NCBI RefSeq assembly: GCF_001922585.1
Contig: NZ_MRBS01000005.1
Coordinates: 188,182 to 252,181, forward strand
Origin: Pantoea sp. 1.19
GTDB lineage: Bacteria; Pseudomonadota; Gammaproteobacteria; Enterobacterales; Enterobacteriaceae
Direction of reading: 5' to 3'
Length of the DNA stretch: 64,000 nt
This document shows, in pieces, positions 1-9,671 of this stretch. The translations under genes and the position numbers were made by a program. Positions within the stretch are counted from its first letter, which is position 1; each line of letters opens with the position of its first letter. The notes beneath the pieces are model-generated. The model worked only from the letters and a program-made list of their open reading frames with translations. It did not search any database and was not told the DNA's origin.

Positions 1-1745
1 GACCCTGGCAACCCGAGCAGGGCCACCGCTTTAATTCGGCAAAGCTGCTGGTGGACCCCTGCGCCCGGCAGGTGATTGGCGAAGTGGGCCAGGAGGCCCA
101 GCTGTATGGCGGTGAGTGGCAGCGCGATGAGCAGGACAGCGCCGCGGTAGCGCCGAAAAGCGTGGTGATTGCCGATGATTTTGACTGGCAGGGAGACGCG
201 CCGCTGCGTACGCCCTGGGGCGAGACGGTGATTTATGAGGCGCACGTGCGCGGGCTGACGCAGCTGCATCCGGAGATACCCGCTCCGCTGCGCGGTACCT
301 ACCGGGCGCTCGGCCATCCGGTGATGATTGCCTACCTGCAGCGGCTGGGGATCACCGCGCTGGAGCTCCTGCCGGTGGCGACCTTCGCGGATGAACCGCG
401 CCTGCAGGCACGCGGGCTGCGAAACTACTGGGGCTATAACCCGTATGCGCTCAGCGCGCCGAGCGCGCGCTACGCCGCCGGCGTGGATCCGCTGCGCGAG
501 CTGCAGGAAGCGGTCAGGGCACTGCACCAGGCGGGAATCGAGGTGATTCTGGACGTGGTGTTTAACCACACCGCCGAACTGGAAGAGATTGGCCCGACGC
601 TCTCCCTGCGCGGCGTGGACAACAAAAGCTACTACTGGCACGAAGAGGAAGGGCGCTATGCGAACTGGACCGGCTGCGGCAACACGCTGAACCTCAGCCA
701 TCCGGCGGTCATTGACTGGACACTGGACTGCCTGCGCTTCTGGGTGGAACACGCGCACATCGATGGTTTTCGCTTCGATCTGGCGCCGGTACTGGGACGT
801 ACGCCGGCGTTTGACGCGGCGGCACCGCTGTTTCAGGCGCTGGCGGCCGATCCGCTGCTGTCGACGTGCAAGCTGATTGCCGAACCCTGGGATATCGGAC
901 CGGAAGGGTACCGGCTGGGGCAGTTTCCCGCGCCCTTTGCTGAATGGAACGACCGCTTTCGCGACGGCCTGCGTCGCTTCTGGCTTTGTGACGATGCGGG
1001 CTGCGGCGAACTGGCTAACCGGCTTAGCGCATCGCGCGACCTGTTTAATCCTCCGCGCCGACCGGCGGCCAGTATCAACCTGATCACCGCGCATGACGGC
1101 TTCACCCTGCGTGATCTGGTGAGTTTTGACCATAAACACAACGAGGCCAACGGCGAAGAGAACCGCGACGGCCACGATGCCAACTACAGCGGCAACCAGG
1201 GCGTTGAGGGGCTGGACGCGCCGCCGGCGGTCCAGCAGGCCCGGCGCGTTCGTATGCAGGCATTGTTAACCACGCTGCTGCTGGCGCAGGGCACGCCGAT
1301 GCTGCTGGCCGGGGATGAGCTGGGGCACAGCCAGCAGGGTAACAACAACGCTTATTGTCAGGATAATCCCACTACCTGGCTTCACTGGCAGGAAGCAGAC
1401 TCCGCGCTGCAGGCCTTCACCGCCCGTGTGATCCAACTGCGCAAACGGATTCCGGCCCTGACCGGTAACCGCTGGTGGCAGGAGGGAGACGGCAATGTCG
1501 AGTGGCTCAATGGCCGGGGTACACCGATGACGCGCGACGACTGGGAACAGGGGCCGCGCCATTTACAAATCATGCTCTCCGGGCGCGGGTTGATCGTGCT
1601 GAACGGTGAAGCGGAGCCCGCCGCCTTTATCCTCCCTGAGGGGGAATGGCTGCCGGTAACGTCCGACGACGGAGAGCCGGGTACCATCCTGTTAGCGGTC
1701 TGGCATGGTGCTGCGCACGCCGCGTGCGTCTTCCACAAGCGATGA
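1..1745 (+). CDS. glgX: Glycogen debranching enzyme GlgX (5' partial)
   Basis: GlgX hydrolyses alpha-1,6 branch linkages of phosphorylase-trimmed glycogen in the cytoplasm. The frame is open from base 3 to the TGA at 1743-1745, so the start lies upstream; about 580 codons are present against about 657 residues in E. coli, so roughly 80 N-terminal residues are missing. The GTG at 51 is internal: the codons before it read as typical GlgX sequence ([11 protein letters not shown]). The GH13 motifs are visible in order: [21 protein letters not shown] and ITAHDGF. It is followed 13 bp later by glgC in the same direction, as in the glgBXCAP operon. Confidence 0.97.
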   Translation, partial: PWQPEQGHRFNSAKLLVDPCARQVIGEVGQEAQLYGGEWQRDEQDSAAVAPKSVVIADDFDWQGDAPLRTPWGETVIYEAHVRGLTQLHPEIPAPLRGTYRALGHPVMIAYLQRLGITALELLPVATFADEPRLQARGLRNYWGYNPYALSAPSARYAAGVDPLRELQEAVRALHQAGIEVILDVVFNHTAELEEIGPTLSLRGVDNKSYYWHEEEGRYANWTGCGNTLNLSHPAVIDWTLDCLRFWVEHAHIDGFRFDLAPVLGRTPAFDAAAPLFQALAADPLLSTCKLIAEPWDIGPEGYRLGQFPAPFAEWNDRFRDGLRRFWLCDDAGCGELANRLSASRDLFNPPRRPAASINLITAHDGFTLRDLVSFDHKHNEANGEENRDGHDANYSGNQGVEGLDAPPAVQQARRVRMQALLTTLLLAQGTPMLLAGDELGHSQQGNNNAYCQDNPTTWLHWQEADSALQAFTARVIQLRKRIPALTGNRWWQEGDGNVEWLNGRGTPMTRDDWEQGPRHLQIMLSGRGLIVLNGEAEPAAFILPEGEWLPVTSDDGEPGTILLAVWHGAAHAACVFHKR

Positions 1746-1758
1746 GAAGGAGTCAGAC

Positions 1759-3057
1759 ATGGTCACGTTAGAAAAAAATGCCCTGATGCTGGCGCGTCAG
1801 CTGCCGACCCAAACCGTAGCGCTGATCCTGGCGGGCGGGCGCGGCACGCGCCTGAAAGATCTGACGGCCCGGCGAGCGAAGCCGGCGGTGCACTTTGGCG
1901 GCAAGTTCCGCATTATCGACTTTACCCTCTCCAACTGCCTCAATTCCGGGATCCGCCGTATCGGCGTTATCACGCAATACCAGTCGCACACGCTGGTGCA
2001 GCACATTCAGCGCGGCTGGTCATTTCTCAATGTAGAAATGAACGAGTTTGTCGATCTGCTCCCGGCGCAGCAGCGCTCTACCGCGGAGCACTGGTATCGC
2101 GGCACCGCCGACGCGGTGGCGCAGAACCTCGATATCGTGCGGCGCTACGGCGCGCAATATATTCTGATTCTGGCCGGCGATCATATCTACAAAATGGACT
2201 ATTCGCGGATGCTTATCGATCACGTCGAGAAGGGCGCGCTCTGTACCGTGGCCTGCCTGCCGGTGCCGATTGAAGAAGCCAGCGCGTTTGGCGTGATGGC
2301 GGTGGACGACGAGAATCGCGTCGTGGAGTTTGTCGAAAAACCGGCCAATCCCCCACACATGCCAGACGACCCCACCCAGGCGCTGGCCAGCATGGGAATT
2401 TACGTCTTTAACGCCGATTACCTGTTTGAGCTGCTGGAAGCGGAGCTAATGCAGACCGATACCGATCATGATTTCGGTAAAAATTTGCTGCCAAAAATCG
2501 TTGCCAGCGGCGCGGCCTACGCCCACTCCTTTACGCTGTCTTGCGTACAGGAAACCGACGGAGCCCCGGCTTACTGGCGCGATGTGGGAACGCTGGAAGC
2601 CTACTGGCGCGCCAACCTGGATCTGGCCTCGGTCACGCCGGAGTTGGATATGTACGATCGGCACTGGCCGATTCGTACCCATATGGAACCGCTGCCGCCG
2701 GCCAAATTTGTCCAGGATCGCTCCGGCAGCCACGGCATGACCATGAACTCGCTGGTGTCTGGCGGGTGCATCATCTCGGGATCGGTCGTGGTGCATTCGG
2801 TGTTGTTTTCCCGCGTGCGTATCAACTCCTTCTGCAATATTGATCACGCAGTGTTACTTTCTGATGTGGTGGTCGGGCGCTCCTGTCGCCTGCGTAATTG
2901 CGTGATCGACCGCGCTTGTGTACTGCCCGAGGGAATGGTGATCGGTGAGAATCCGGATGAGGATCGCCGCCGCTTCTACCGTTCTGAAGAGGGAATTGTT
3001 CTGGTGACCCGACGCATGCTGGCCAAACTGGAGAGCGCGCCGGGTAACGGCATTTAG
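1759..3057 (+). CDS. glgC: Glucose-1-phosphate adenylyltransferase GlgC
   Basis: Makes ADP-glucose from ATP and glucose-1-phosphate, the committed and allosterically controlled step of glycogen synthesis. The product is 432 aa (431 in E. coli). The N-terminal nucleotidyltransferase motif [20 protein letters not shown] is intact, and the C-terminal third has the hexapeptide-like beta-helix character of the family. I chose the ATG at 1759 because GAGAAGG at 1744-1750 lies 8 bp upstream and the resulting N-terminus ([14 protein letters not shown]) matches the family; an in-frame upstream start at 1705 lies inside glgX. Confidence 0.97.
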   Translation: MVTLEKNALMLARQLPTQTVALILAGGRGTRLKDLTARRAKPAVHFGGKFRIIDFTLSNCLNSGIRRIGVITQYQSHTLVQHIQRGWSFLNVEMNEFVDLLPAQQRSTAEHWYRGTADAVAQNLDIVRRYGAQYILILAGDHIYKMDYSRMLIDHVEKGALCTVACLPVPIEEASAFGVMAVDDENRVVEFVEKPANPPHMPDDPTQALASMGIYVFNADYLFELLEAELMQTDTDHDFGKNLLPKIVASGAAYAHSFTLSCVQETDGAPAYWRDVGTLEAYWRANLDLASVTPELDMYDRHWPIRTHMEPLPPAKFVQDRSGSHGMTMNSLVSGGCIISGSVVVHSVLFSRVRINSFCNIDHAVLLSDVVVGRSCRLRNCVIDRACVLPEGMVIGENPDEDRRRFYRSEEGIVLVTRRMLAKLESAPGNGI

Positions 3058-3101
3058 ATCGGGGACCGTGGACCGGCGCCCGTTCTTTTTAAGGAGATGC
3101 A

Positions 3102-4535
3102 ATGCAGGTATTACATGTCTGTTCGGAGCTGTTCCCTCTGTTAAAAACCGGGGGGCTGGCCGATGTGGTCGGTGCGCTGCCGGCGGCACAAATCGCGGAA
3201 GGCGTTGATGCCCGCGTGCTGATTCCGGCCTATCCGGAGATCCGCAGGGGCATTGTTGAAACCCAGCTGGTAGCGGAGGTCCATACCTTCGCCGGTTTTA
3301 TGCAGCTGCGATACGGCCAGTTTAACGGCGTGGGGGTATACCTGATCGACGCGCCCCATCTTTACGATCGTCAGGGCAGCCCGTATCACGATGAGTCGCA
3401 GTTTGCTTACACCGATAACTTTTTGCGTTTTGCGCTACTGGGCTGGGTTGGCTGCGAACTGGCCTGCGGCCTCGATCCGTTCTGGCATCCCAACGTGGTA
3501 CATGCGCACGACTGGCACGCCGGGCTGGCACCGGCGTATCTGGCGGCGCGCGGACGGCCGGCGAAGTCGGTATTTACCGTCCACAATCTTGCCTATCAGG
3601 GATTATTCCAGGCGCACCATCTCGATCAGATCCAGCTGCCGTGGTCATTTTTCAATATGCACGGCATGGAGTTTCACGGGCAAATCTCCTACCTGAAGGC
3701 CGGGCTGTTTTTTGCCGACCATATTACCGCGGTCAGCCCGACCTACGCCCGCGAGATCACCCTGCCGGAGTATGGCTGTGGAATGGAGGGACTGCTGCGG
3801 CAGCGCCAGCTGGAGGGGCGGCTGAGCGGTATTCTGAACGGCGTCGACGCGGAGATCTGGGATCCGTCACATGACACACTGCTTAACGCGACCTACACCC
3901 GTGATACCCTGGATAACAAGGCGGAAAATAAGCGCCAGCTGCAGGTGGCAATGGGGCTTAAAATTGACGACAAGGTGCCGATCTTTACCGTGGTCAGTCG
4001 CCTGACCAGCCAGAAAGGATTGGATCTGGTCCTCGAGGCGCTGCCGGGCCTGCTGGAGCAGGGGGGGCAGCTGGTACTGCTGGGCGCCGGCGACGCCGCG
4101 CTCCAGCAGGGGTTTCTCGCCGCGGCGGCCGAACATCCGGGGCAGGTCGGCGTACAGATTGGTTATCATGAAGCGTTTTCGCATCGCATTATGGGCGGGG
4201 CAGACGTGATTATGGTGCCCAGTCGCTTTGAGCCCTGCGGGCTGACTCAGCTGTATGGCCTGAAGTACGGTACCTTACCGCTGGTGCGGCGCACCGGCGG
4301 CCTGGCGGACACAGTGAATGACAGTTCGCTGGAAAATCTGGCCGACGGCATCGCCAGCGGCTTTATGTTTGAAGATAGCAACGCCTGGTCGCTGCTCCGG
4401 GCGATTCGACGGGCATTTGTGCTCTGGTCTCGTCCCTCTCTCTGGCGCTTCGTGCAGCGGCAGGCGATGGCGATGGACTTTAGTTGGCAGGTCGCCGCCA
4501 GGGACTACCGCGATCTTTATCAGCGTTTGATGTAG
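3102..4535 (+). CDS. glgA: Glycogen synthase GlgA
   Basis: Transfers glucose from ADP-glucose to the non-reducing end of glycogen (GT5 family). The product is 477 aa, the same length as E. coli GlgA. The N-terminal ADP-glucose-binding motif [13 protein letters not shown] starts near residue 15, and the C-terminal half carries [19 protein letters not shown] with the second TGGL motif. A good ribosome-binding site (AAGGAG at 3090-3095) precedes the ATG. It lies 44 bp after glgC in the same operon. Confidence 0.97.
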   Translation: MQVLHVCSELFPLLKTGGLADVVGALPAAQIAEGVDARVLIPAYPEIRRGIVETQLVAEVHTFAGFMQLRYGQFNGVGVYLIDAPHLYDRQGSPYHDESQFAYTDNFLRFALLGWVGCELACGLDPFWHPNVVHAHDWHAGLAPAYLAARGRPAKSVFTVHNLAYQGLFQAHHLDQIQLPWSFFNMHGMEFHGQISYLKAGLFFADHITAVSPTYAREITLPEYGCGMEGLLRQRQLEGRLSGILNGVDAEIWDPSHDTLLNATYTRDTLDNKAENKRQLQVAMGLKIDDKVPIFTVVSRLTSQKGLDLVLEALPGLLEQGGQLVLLGAGDAALQQGFLAAAAEHPGQVGVQIGYHEAFSHRIMGGADVIMVPSRFEPCGLTQLYGLKYGTLPLVRRTGGLADTVNDSSLENLADGIASGFMFEDSNAWSLLRAIRRAFVLWSRPSLWRFVQRQAMAMDFSWQVAARDYRDLYQRLM

Positions 4536-4540
4536 GTTTA

Positions 4541-4564
4541 TCCCCCGCCGGTCGGGTCGGGGGA
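4541..4564 (+). other. Intercistronic hairpin between glgA and glgP
   Basis: A 7-bp perfect stem, TCCCCCG (4541-4547) with CGGGGGA (4558-4564), lies just after the glgA stop codon. No T-tract follows, so it is more likely an mRNA-processing or stability element than a terminator. Role is inferred. Confidence 0.45.
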
Positions 4565-4592
4565 AGATCGGACTGAATCAGGAAACGTGATC

Positions 4593-7040
4593 ATGAATGC
4601 ACCTTTTAGCTATGCTGCCCCCACGCTGTCGGTCGAGGCGCTGAAACACTCGATTGCCTATAAGCTGATGTTCACCATCGGCAAAGATCCTTCGATTGCC
4701 AACAAGCACGAGTGGCTGAACGCAACCCTGCTGGCGGTGCGTGACCGCATGGTGGAACGCTGGCTGCGCTCTAATCGCGCCCAGCACTCGCAGGAAGTCC
4801 GCCAGGTCTACTACTTGTCGATGGAGTTCCTCGTTGGCCGCACTTTCTCCAATGCCCTGCTGGCCATCGGCATTTACGAGGACATTCGCGCCGCGCTGGA
4901 GGAGATGGGGCTGGATTTGGAAGAGTTAATCGACGAAGAGAACGATCCGGGCCTCGGTAACGGCGGTCTTGGTCGGCTGGCAGCCTGTTTTCTCGATTCG
5001 CTGGCGACGCTGGGGTTGCCCGGCCGCGGCTACGGCATTCGCTACGAATACGGCATGTTTAAGCAGAATATCGTCGATGGACGGCAGGCGGAATCGCCTG
5101 ATTACTGGCTGGAATATGGCAATCCGTGGGAGTTCGTCCGCTTTAATACCCGCTACAAGGTGCGCTTTGGCGGGCGGCTGCAGCAGGAAGGCCACCGGAT
5201 GCGCTGGGTGGAAACTGAAGAAGTGCTGGCAACCGCCTACGATCAAATCATCCCCGGTTTTGATACCGATGCCACGGCCACGCTGCGCCTGTGGGGCGCG
5301 CAGGCTAGTAACGAAATCAACCTGGGTAAGTTTAACCAGGGAGACTATTTTGCGGCGGTAGAAGACAAAAATCACTCTGAAAACGTCTCGCGGGTGCTGT
5401 ATCCGGATGACTCAACGAATTCCGGGCGCGAACTGCGCCTGCGCCAGGAGTATTTCCTGGTGTCGGCGACGGTACAGGATATTTTGCATCGCCACTATCG
5501 GCTGCATAAAAGTATGGCCAACCTGGCCGACAAGATTGCTATCCACCTGAATGACACGCATCCGGTGCTGGCGATACCGGAGCTGATGCGCCTGCTGATC
5601 GACGAGTATCAGTTCAGCTGGAATGACGCTTTTGATATGTGCTGTCAAATCTTCTCTTACACAAACCACACGCTGATGAGCGAGGCGTTGGAGACCTGGC
5701 CGGTCGATATGCTGGGCCGCATTCTGCCGCGCCACCTGCAGCTGATTTTTGAGATCAATGATGACTTCCTGAAGACGGTTCAGGAACAGCACCCGGACGA
5801 TATCGGCCTGCTCTCGCGCATTTCGATCATTGACGAGCACAACGGTCGTCGCGTGCGGATGGCGTGGCTGGCGGTGATTGTCAGCCATAAAGTCAACGGC
5901 GTTTCTGAGCTGCACTCCGACTTAATGGTGCAGTCGCTGTTTGCCGATTTCGCCGCGCTGTTCCCGGGGCGTTTTTGCAATAAAACGAATGGCGTGACGC
6001 CGCGCCGCTGGCTGGCACTGGCGAATCCGTCGCTCTCCTCGGTGCTGGATGATGCCATCGGCCAGACCTGGCGCACCGATCTCAGCCAGCTAAAAGAGAT
6101 TGAAAAAAATATCGACTATCCCAGCTTTATTCACCAGCTGATTGAGGCCAAGCTGGAGAACAAGCAGCGGCTGTCGGCATGGGTCGCGAAACATCTCGAC
6201 ATCGTGCTCGATCCAACCGCGCTGTTCGACGTGCAGATCAAGCGCATCCACGAGTACAAACGTCAGCTGCTGAACGTCCTGCACATCATTACGCATTACA
6301 ACCGGATCAAGGCCGATCCCACCGCCGACTGGGTGCCGCGGGTGAAAATTTTTGCCGGTAAAGCGGCGTCAGCCTACTACATGGCAAAGCACATCATCCA
6401 TTTGATCAACGATGTGGCGAAGGTGATCAATAACGATCCGCTGGTGAAGAATAAGCTGAAGGTGGTGTTTATCCCCAACTACGGCGTGAGCAGCGCGCAG
6501 ATCATTATTCCGGCAGCGGATCTCTCCGAGCAGATCTCGCTGGCGGGCACCGAGGCGTCGGGCACCAGTAATATGAAGTTTGCCCTTAACGGAGCGCTGA
6601 CCATTGGTACGCTGGACGGTGCCAACGTCGAGATGCGCGAGCACGTGGGCGCAGAGAATATCTTTATCTTCGGCAACACCACGCCGGAGGTCGAAGCGCT
6701 GCGCAGTCAGGGCTATAACCCGCACAGTTACTACGACAACGACGCAGAGCTGCAGCAGGTGATGAATCAGATCGCTACCGGCGTATTTAGCCCTGACGAA
6801 CCGGGACGCTACCGCAATCTCTTCGATTCACTGGTGAATTTGGGCGATCACTACCAGCTGCTGGCAGATTACCGCAGCTACGTTGATACCCAGGATGACG
6901 TCGATGATCTGTTCCGCCAGCCGGAGGAGTGGACGCGCCGCGCGGTGATGAATATTGCCAATATGGGCTACTTTTCGTCAGACCGCACCATTCAGGAGTA
7001 CGCCGACGAGATTTGGCATATTTCGCCCATCCGGCTGTAG
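4593..7040 (+). CDS. glgP: Glycogen/starch phosphorylase GlgP
   Basis: Phosphorolyses alpha-1,4 glucan chains to glucose-1-phosphate using pyridoxal phosphate. From ATG 4593 the product is 815 aa, identical in length to E. coli GlgP. The PLP lysine is Lys662 in [24 protein letters not shown] six bases earlier (4587) is in frame, but AGGA at 4580-4583 is well spaced for 4593 and too close for 4587. It is the last gene of the glg operon and faces nfuA. Confidence 0.97.
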   Translation: MNAPFSYAAPTLSVEALKHSIAYKLMFTIGKDPSIANKHEWLNATLLAVRDRMVERWLRSNRAQHSQEVRQVYYLSMEFLVGRTFSNALLAIGIYEDIRAALEEMGLDLEELIDEENDPGLGNGGLGRLAACFLDSLATLGLPGRGYGIRYEYGMFKQNIVDGRQAESPDYWLEYGNPWEFVRFNTRYKVRFGGRLQQEGHRMRWVETEEVLATAYDQIIPGFDTDATATLRLWGAQASNEINLGKFNQGDYFAAVEDKNHSENVSRVLYPDDSTNSGRELRLRQEYFLVSATVQDILHRHYRLHKSMANLADKIAIHLNDTHPVLAIPELMRLLIDEYQFSWNDAFDMCCQIFSYTNHTLMSEALETWPVDMLGRILPRHLQLIFEINDDFLKTVQEQHPDDIGLLSRISIIDEHNGRRVRMAWLAVIVSHKVNGVSELHSDLMVQSLFADFAALFPGRFCNKTNGVTPRRWLALANPSLSSVLDDAIGQTWRTDLSQLKEIEKNIDYPSFIHQLIEAKLENKQRLSAWVAKHLDIVLDPTALFDVQIKRIHEYKRQLLNVLHIITHYNRIKADPTADWVPRVKIFAGKAASAYYMAKHIIHLINDVAKVINNDPLVKNKLKVVFIPNYGVSSAQIIIPAADLSEQISLAGTEASGTSNMKFALNGALTIGTLDGANVEMREHVGAENIFIFGNTTPEVEALRSQGYNPHSYYDNDAELQQVMNQIATGVFSPDEPGRYRNLFDSLVNLGDHYQLLADYRSYVDTQDDVDDLFRQPEEWTRRAVMNIANMGYFSSDRTIQEYADEIWHISPIRL

Positions 7041-7050
7041 CCGGAAGCGC

Positions 7051-7078
7051 CGTCGCCTCGCGTTTACGGGAGGCGACG
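7051..7078. terminator. Convergent-gene hairpin between glgP and nfuA
   Basis: A perfect 9-bp stem, CGTCGCCTC (7051-7059) with GAGGCGACG (7070-7078), sits in the 54-bp gap between the converging glgP and nfuA stops. There is no T-run on either side, so intrinsic termination is uncertain. Confidence 0.4.
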
Positions 7079-7094
7079 CGCTGCCGGGCAGGGC

Positions 7095-7670
7095 TCAGTA
7101 GTAAGAGTGCTCGCCGCGCTGGTGCTCGGTGAGATCGCGCACGCCTTTCAGCTCCGGGAACTGCTCCAGCAGCTGCTTTTCAATGCCCTCTTTCAGCGTC
7201 ACGTCTACCATTGAGCAGCCGTTACAGCCGCCGCCGAACTGCAGAATTGCATAGCCTTCCGGCGTGATCTCCATCAGGGAGACCTTGCCGCCGTGGCCGG
7301 CCAGCTGCGGATTAATCGCGGACTGCAGGACGTACTCAACGCGCTCCAGCAGCGGGGCGTCATCCGCCACCTTGCGCATCTTGGCATTGGGCGCTTTCAG
7401 CGTCAGCTGTGAACCGAGATTATCCGTGACGAAATCAATCTCCGCGTCTTCCAGATAGGGGGCGCTCAGCGCATCAACGTAGGCCGACAGCTTGTCAAAT
7501 TTCAGCTCGGTATCGGTGGATTCTACCGCGTCGGGCGGGCAATAGGAGACGCCACACTCAGCGCCTGGCGTGCCGGGGTTAATCACAAATACGCGGATTT
7601 GTGTCCCCTCTTCCTGACCGGAAAGGAGTTTGGCAAAGTGGTCTTGCGCAGGTTCAGTAATACGGATCAT
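7095..7670 (-). CDS. nfuA: Fe/S biogenesis protein NfuA
   Basis: Carrier that delivers [4Fe-4S] clusters to apo-proteins, important under iron limitation or oxidative stress. From ATG at 7670 ([16 protein letters not shown]) it is 191 aa, the E. coli length; an in-frame ATG four codons upstream would add MSTA, which the family lacks. An N-terminal degenerate A-type domain is followed by an Nfu domain with the cluster-binding CxxC in [11 protein letters not shown]. It lies downstream of gntX on the same strand with a 63-bp gap, but it may have its own promoter. Confidence 0.96.
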   Translation of the reverse strand: MIRITEPAQDHFAKLLSGQEEGTQIRVFVINPGTPGAECGVSYCPPDAVESTDTELKFDKLSAYVDALSAPYLEDAEIDFVTDNLGSQLTLKAPNAKMRKVADDAPLLERVEYVLQSAINPQLAGHGGKVSLMEITPEGYAILQFGGGCNGCSMVDVTLKEGIEKQLLEQFPELKGVRDLTEHQRGEHSYY

Positions 7671-7733
7671 GGCAGTGCTCACGCTTAATAGTTGAGTAAA
7701 ATACTGGGTTATTATACGCCCATCGCCGGTGCC

Positions 7734-8414
7734 CTACAAGGTGCGGCACAGGCACCAGACCTGCACGCTGGCAGCGCCGGCGGCCTGCAGCAGCCGACAC
7801 AGCTCGCCCACGGTGCTGCCGGTGGTCACGACGTCATCCACGATCGCCACGTGGCGACCTGCGACGGCGAGGGCCAGGCGAAAGGCCCCGCGCAGATTCC
7901 GGCGGCGCCCGGCGGCAGACAGCGCGCGCTGTGCGCGACCGTGGCGGATGCGGCGCAGGCCGTCGGCGGCATACTCGCAGCCCAGCCAGTGGGCTAACTG
8001 CCGGGCCAGCAGCGCAGCCTGGTTAAAGCCACGCCGCAGGACGCGGCGGCGGTGCAGCGGCACGCTGAGCAGCAGATCCGGCGCAACAATCGCCTGCGCG
8101 CGGCGCAGAGACAACCAGCGTAACAGGATTAGTCGGGCGAGGGGAGCGGTGAGTGCGGTGGTCCGGTGGAATTTAAAGCGCGTCACCAGCGTGCTCAGCG
8201 GCGGGCTGTAATCACTCACCGCCACCAGCCGCTGCCACGGCGGTGGACGCAGCAGACAGCGGCCACAGGCGAGCGCGGGGTGCGCCGACGGCAGGCCGCA
8301 GCGCGGACACACCGCGAGGGACGGCAGGCTGCGCAGACACAGACTACAGATGCCGTGTCCGGGCAGCCGCAGCGGCATTTCGCATAGCCAACAGCGGGCG
8401 GGCATTGATAGCAT
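7734..8414 (-). CDS. gntX: ComF-family phosphoribosyltransferase-like protein GntX
   Basis: ComF/GntX-type protein of 226 aa (227 in E. coli). The N-terminal part has a four-cysteine zinc-ribbon pattern (CWLC, CSLC, CPRC, CGRC), and the C-terminal phosphoribosyltransferase fold carries the PRPP-binding motif VAIVDDVVTTGSTV. In transformable bacteria ComF takes part in DNA uptake; in enterobacteria a role in using DNA as a nutrient is suggested for gntX, so co-occurrence with hofMNOPQ here is worth noting. The start at 8414 is supported by AGGAGG (complement of 8420-8425) five bases upstream. It diverges from bioH across only 34 bp. Confidence 0.9.
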   Translation of the reverse strand: MLSMPARCWLCEMPLRLPGHGICSLCLRSLPSLAVCPRCGLPSAHPALACGRCLLRPPPWQRLVAVSDYSPPLSTLVTRFKFHRTTALTAPLARLILLRWLSLRRAQAIVAPDLLLSVPLHRRRVLRRGFNQAALLARQLAHWLGCEYAADGLRRIRHGRAQRALSAAGRRRNLRGAFRLALAVAGRHVAIVDDVVTTGSTVGELCRLLQAAGAASVQVWCLCRTL

Positions 8415-8448
8415 AGCGGCCTCCTGAGTCAAACCGGAATCGTAACCT

Positions 8449-9222
8449 ATGACCACGCTTTACTGGCAGACCCTGGGTGAAGGGAATACCGATCTTGTGA
8501 TGCTGCATGGCTGGGGGCTGAATGCCGAAGTGTGGCAAGACATTGTGCCGCGGCTGCGCCCGCATTTTCGGCTGCACCTGGTGGATTTGCCCGGCTATGG
8601 CCGCAGCGGCGGCTGGCCGGCCTTGCCGCTGACGGAGATGGCCGCGGCGCTGAGCGCCCGGGCGCCGGCGCGGGCGCTGTGGCTCGGCTGGTCGCTCGGC
8701 GGGCTGGTAGCGACCCAGTTTGCGCTCAGCCAGCCGGCGCAAGTGCGCGGACTGATTACCGTCGCGTCATCGCCCTGTTTTACCGCCTGTCGCGACTGGC
8801 CGGGTATCGCGCCGGAAACGCTGGATCAGTTTAGCCAGCAGCTGGGCAGCGACTATGCCCGAACGGTTGAGCGCTTTCTGGCGCTGCAAACCCTTGGGAC
8901 GGCCAGTGCCCGCGGCGATGCGCGGCGGCTGAAAGCGGTGGTATTATCGCAGCCGCAGCCGCCGGTGGCCGTGCTGGAAGGCGGTCTGGCTATACTGCGC
9001 GACGTGGATCTGCGTCCGCAGCTGGCAACGTTGACGTCGCCCGCGCTGCGTCTGTATGGCCACCTGGACGGTCTGGTGCCGCGGCGCATTGCCACCGCGC
9101 TGGATACCCTGTGGCCATCCAGCCGAAGTCAGGTGATCGATAAGGCCGCGCATGCGCCGTTTATCTCGCATCCCGAGGCGTTTTGTGACGCGCTGCTGGC
9201 GTTTAGTGCGGAAGCACGCTGA
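8449..9222 (+). CDS. bioH: Pimeloyl-ACP methyl ester carboxylesterase BioH
   Basis: Alpha/beta hydrolase that removes the methyl group from pimeloyl-ACP methyl ester, ending pimeloyl synthesis for biotin. The product is 257 aa (256 in E. coli). The catalytic triad falls at the E. coli positions: Ser82 in GWSLGG, Asp207 in GHLDGLV and His235 in AAHAPF. The ribosome-binding site is weak. As in E. coli it sits next to gntX, divergently, and away from other bio genes. Confidence 0.95.
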   Translation: MTTLYWQTLGEGNTDLVMLHGWGLNAEVWQDIVPRLRPHFRLHLVDLPGYGRSGGWPALPLTEMAAALSARAPARALWLGWSLGGLVATQFALSQPAQVRGLITVASSPCFTACRDWPGIAPETLDQFSQQLGSDYARTVERFLALQTLGTASARGDARRLKAVVLSQPQPPVAVLEGGLAILRDVDLRPQLATLTSPALRLYGHLDGLVPRRIATALDTLWPSSRSQVIDKAAHAPFISHPEAFCDALLAFSAEAR

Positions 9223-9238
9223 TCGAATAGGGCGCGTA

Positions 9239-9267
9239 TTTACTCACTGTGGGGATGGCGCTATAAA
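9239..9267 (+). promoter_or_regulatory. Sigma-70 promoter for the DUF1471 gene
   Basis: A -35-like TTTACT (9239-9244) and -10 TATAAA (9262-9267) are separated by exactly 17 bp in the gap after bioH. The predicted start near 9274 would give a leader of about 74 nt. Prediction from consensus only. Confidence 0.5.
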
Positions 9268-9347
9268 GAAAGATGAGCAGGAGCGTCTTGTGCAGGCCCT
9301 GCCTGACAACGCCTCTGGCCTGCTCGTTACCTAAGGAGAGGATAATA

Positions 9348-9614
9348 ATGAAAGCTTTACTCACCGCTGTACCGCTGGCGCTGGCCGCCATTCTGTCAGG
9401 TAATGCCCTTGCCGCGGAGCAAATTACCCGCGATCAGGCTGAAGAGATGAATCTGGTTAAGCTCGGCTCGGTGACCACGGAAACCCAGAGTTCGCCGATG
9501 GATGCCAACGCGCGGCTGTCGCAAAAGGCCGATGCTTTGGGAGGGAAATATTACGTGATCATTGCCGCTGACGAGAAGGACCGCGTCCACGTACTCGCTG
9601 AGGTCTACAAGTAA
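9348..9614 (+). CDS. Small periplasmic DUF1471 (YdgH/BhsA/McbA-family) protein
   Basis: An 88-aa protein with a signal peptide of about 22 residues (MKALLTAVPLALAAILSGNALA), then one compact domain ending in ADEKDRVHVLAEVYK, typical of the DUF1471 stress proteins (BhsA, McbA, YhcN, YahO). Family members are periplasmic or outer-membrane-associated and are linked to stress and biofilm; the specific role here is unknown. The start at 9348 has AAGGAG (9333-9338) upstream. It has its own promoter and terminator, so it is monocistronic. In E. coli this interval between bioH and yhgF holds feoABC, which is absent here. Confidence 0.85.
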   Translation: MKALLTAVPLALAAILSGNALAAEQITRDQAEEMNLVKLGSVTTETQSSPMDANARLSQKADALGGKYYVIIAADEKDRVHVLAEVYK

Positions 9615-9635
9615 GTCGCGACGCAGCGTCTGACT

Positions 9636-9661
9636 AAAACCTGCCTTGCGGCAGGTTTTTT
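9636..9661. terminator. Rho-independent terminator after the DUF1471 gene
   Basis: AAAACCTGCC (9636-9645), loop TTGC, GGCAGGTTTT, ending in a run of six T (9656-9661). The A-run on the left also gives a shorter U-tract on the other strand, so it probably serves the converging yhgF as well. Confidence 0.85.
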
Positions 9662-9671
9662 GCTTTCCGAC

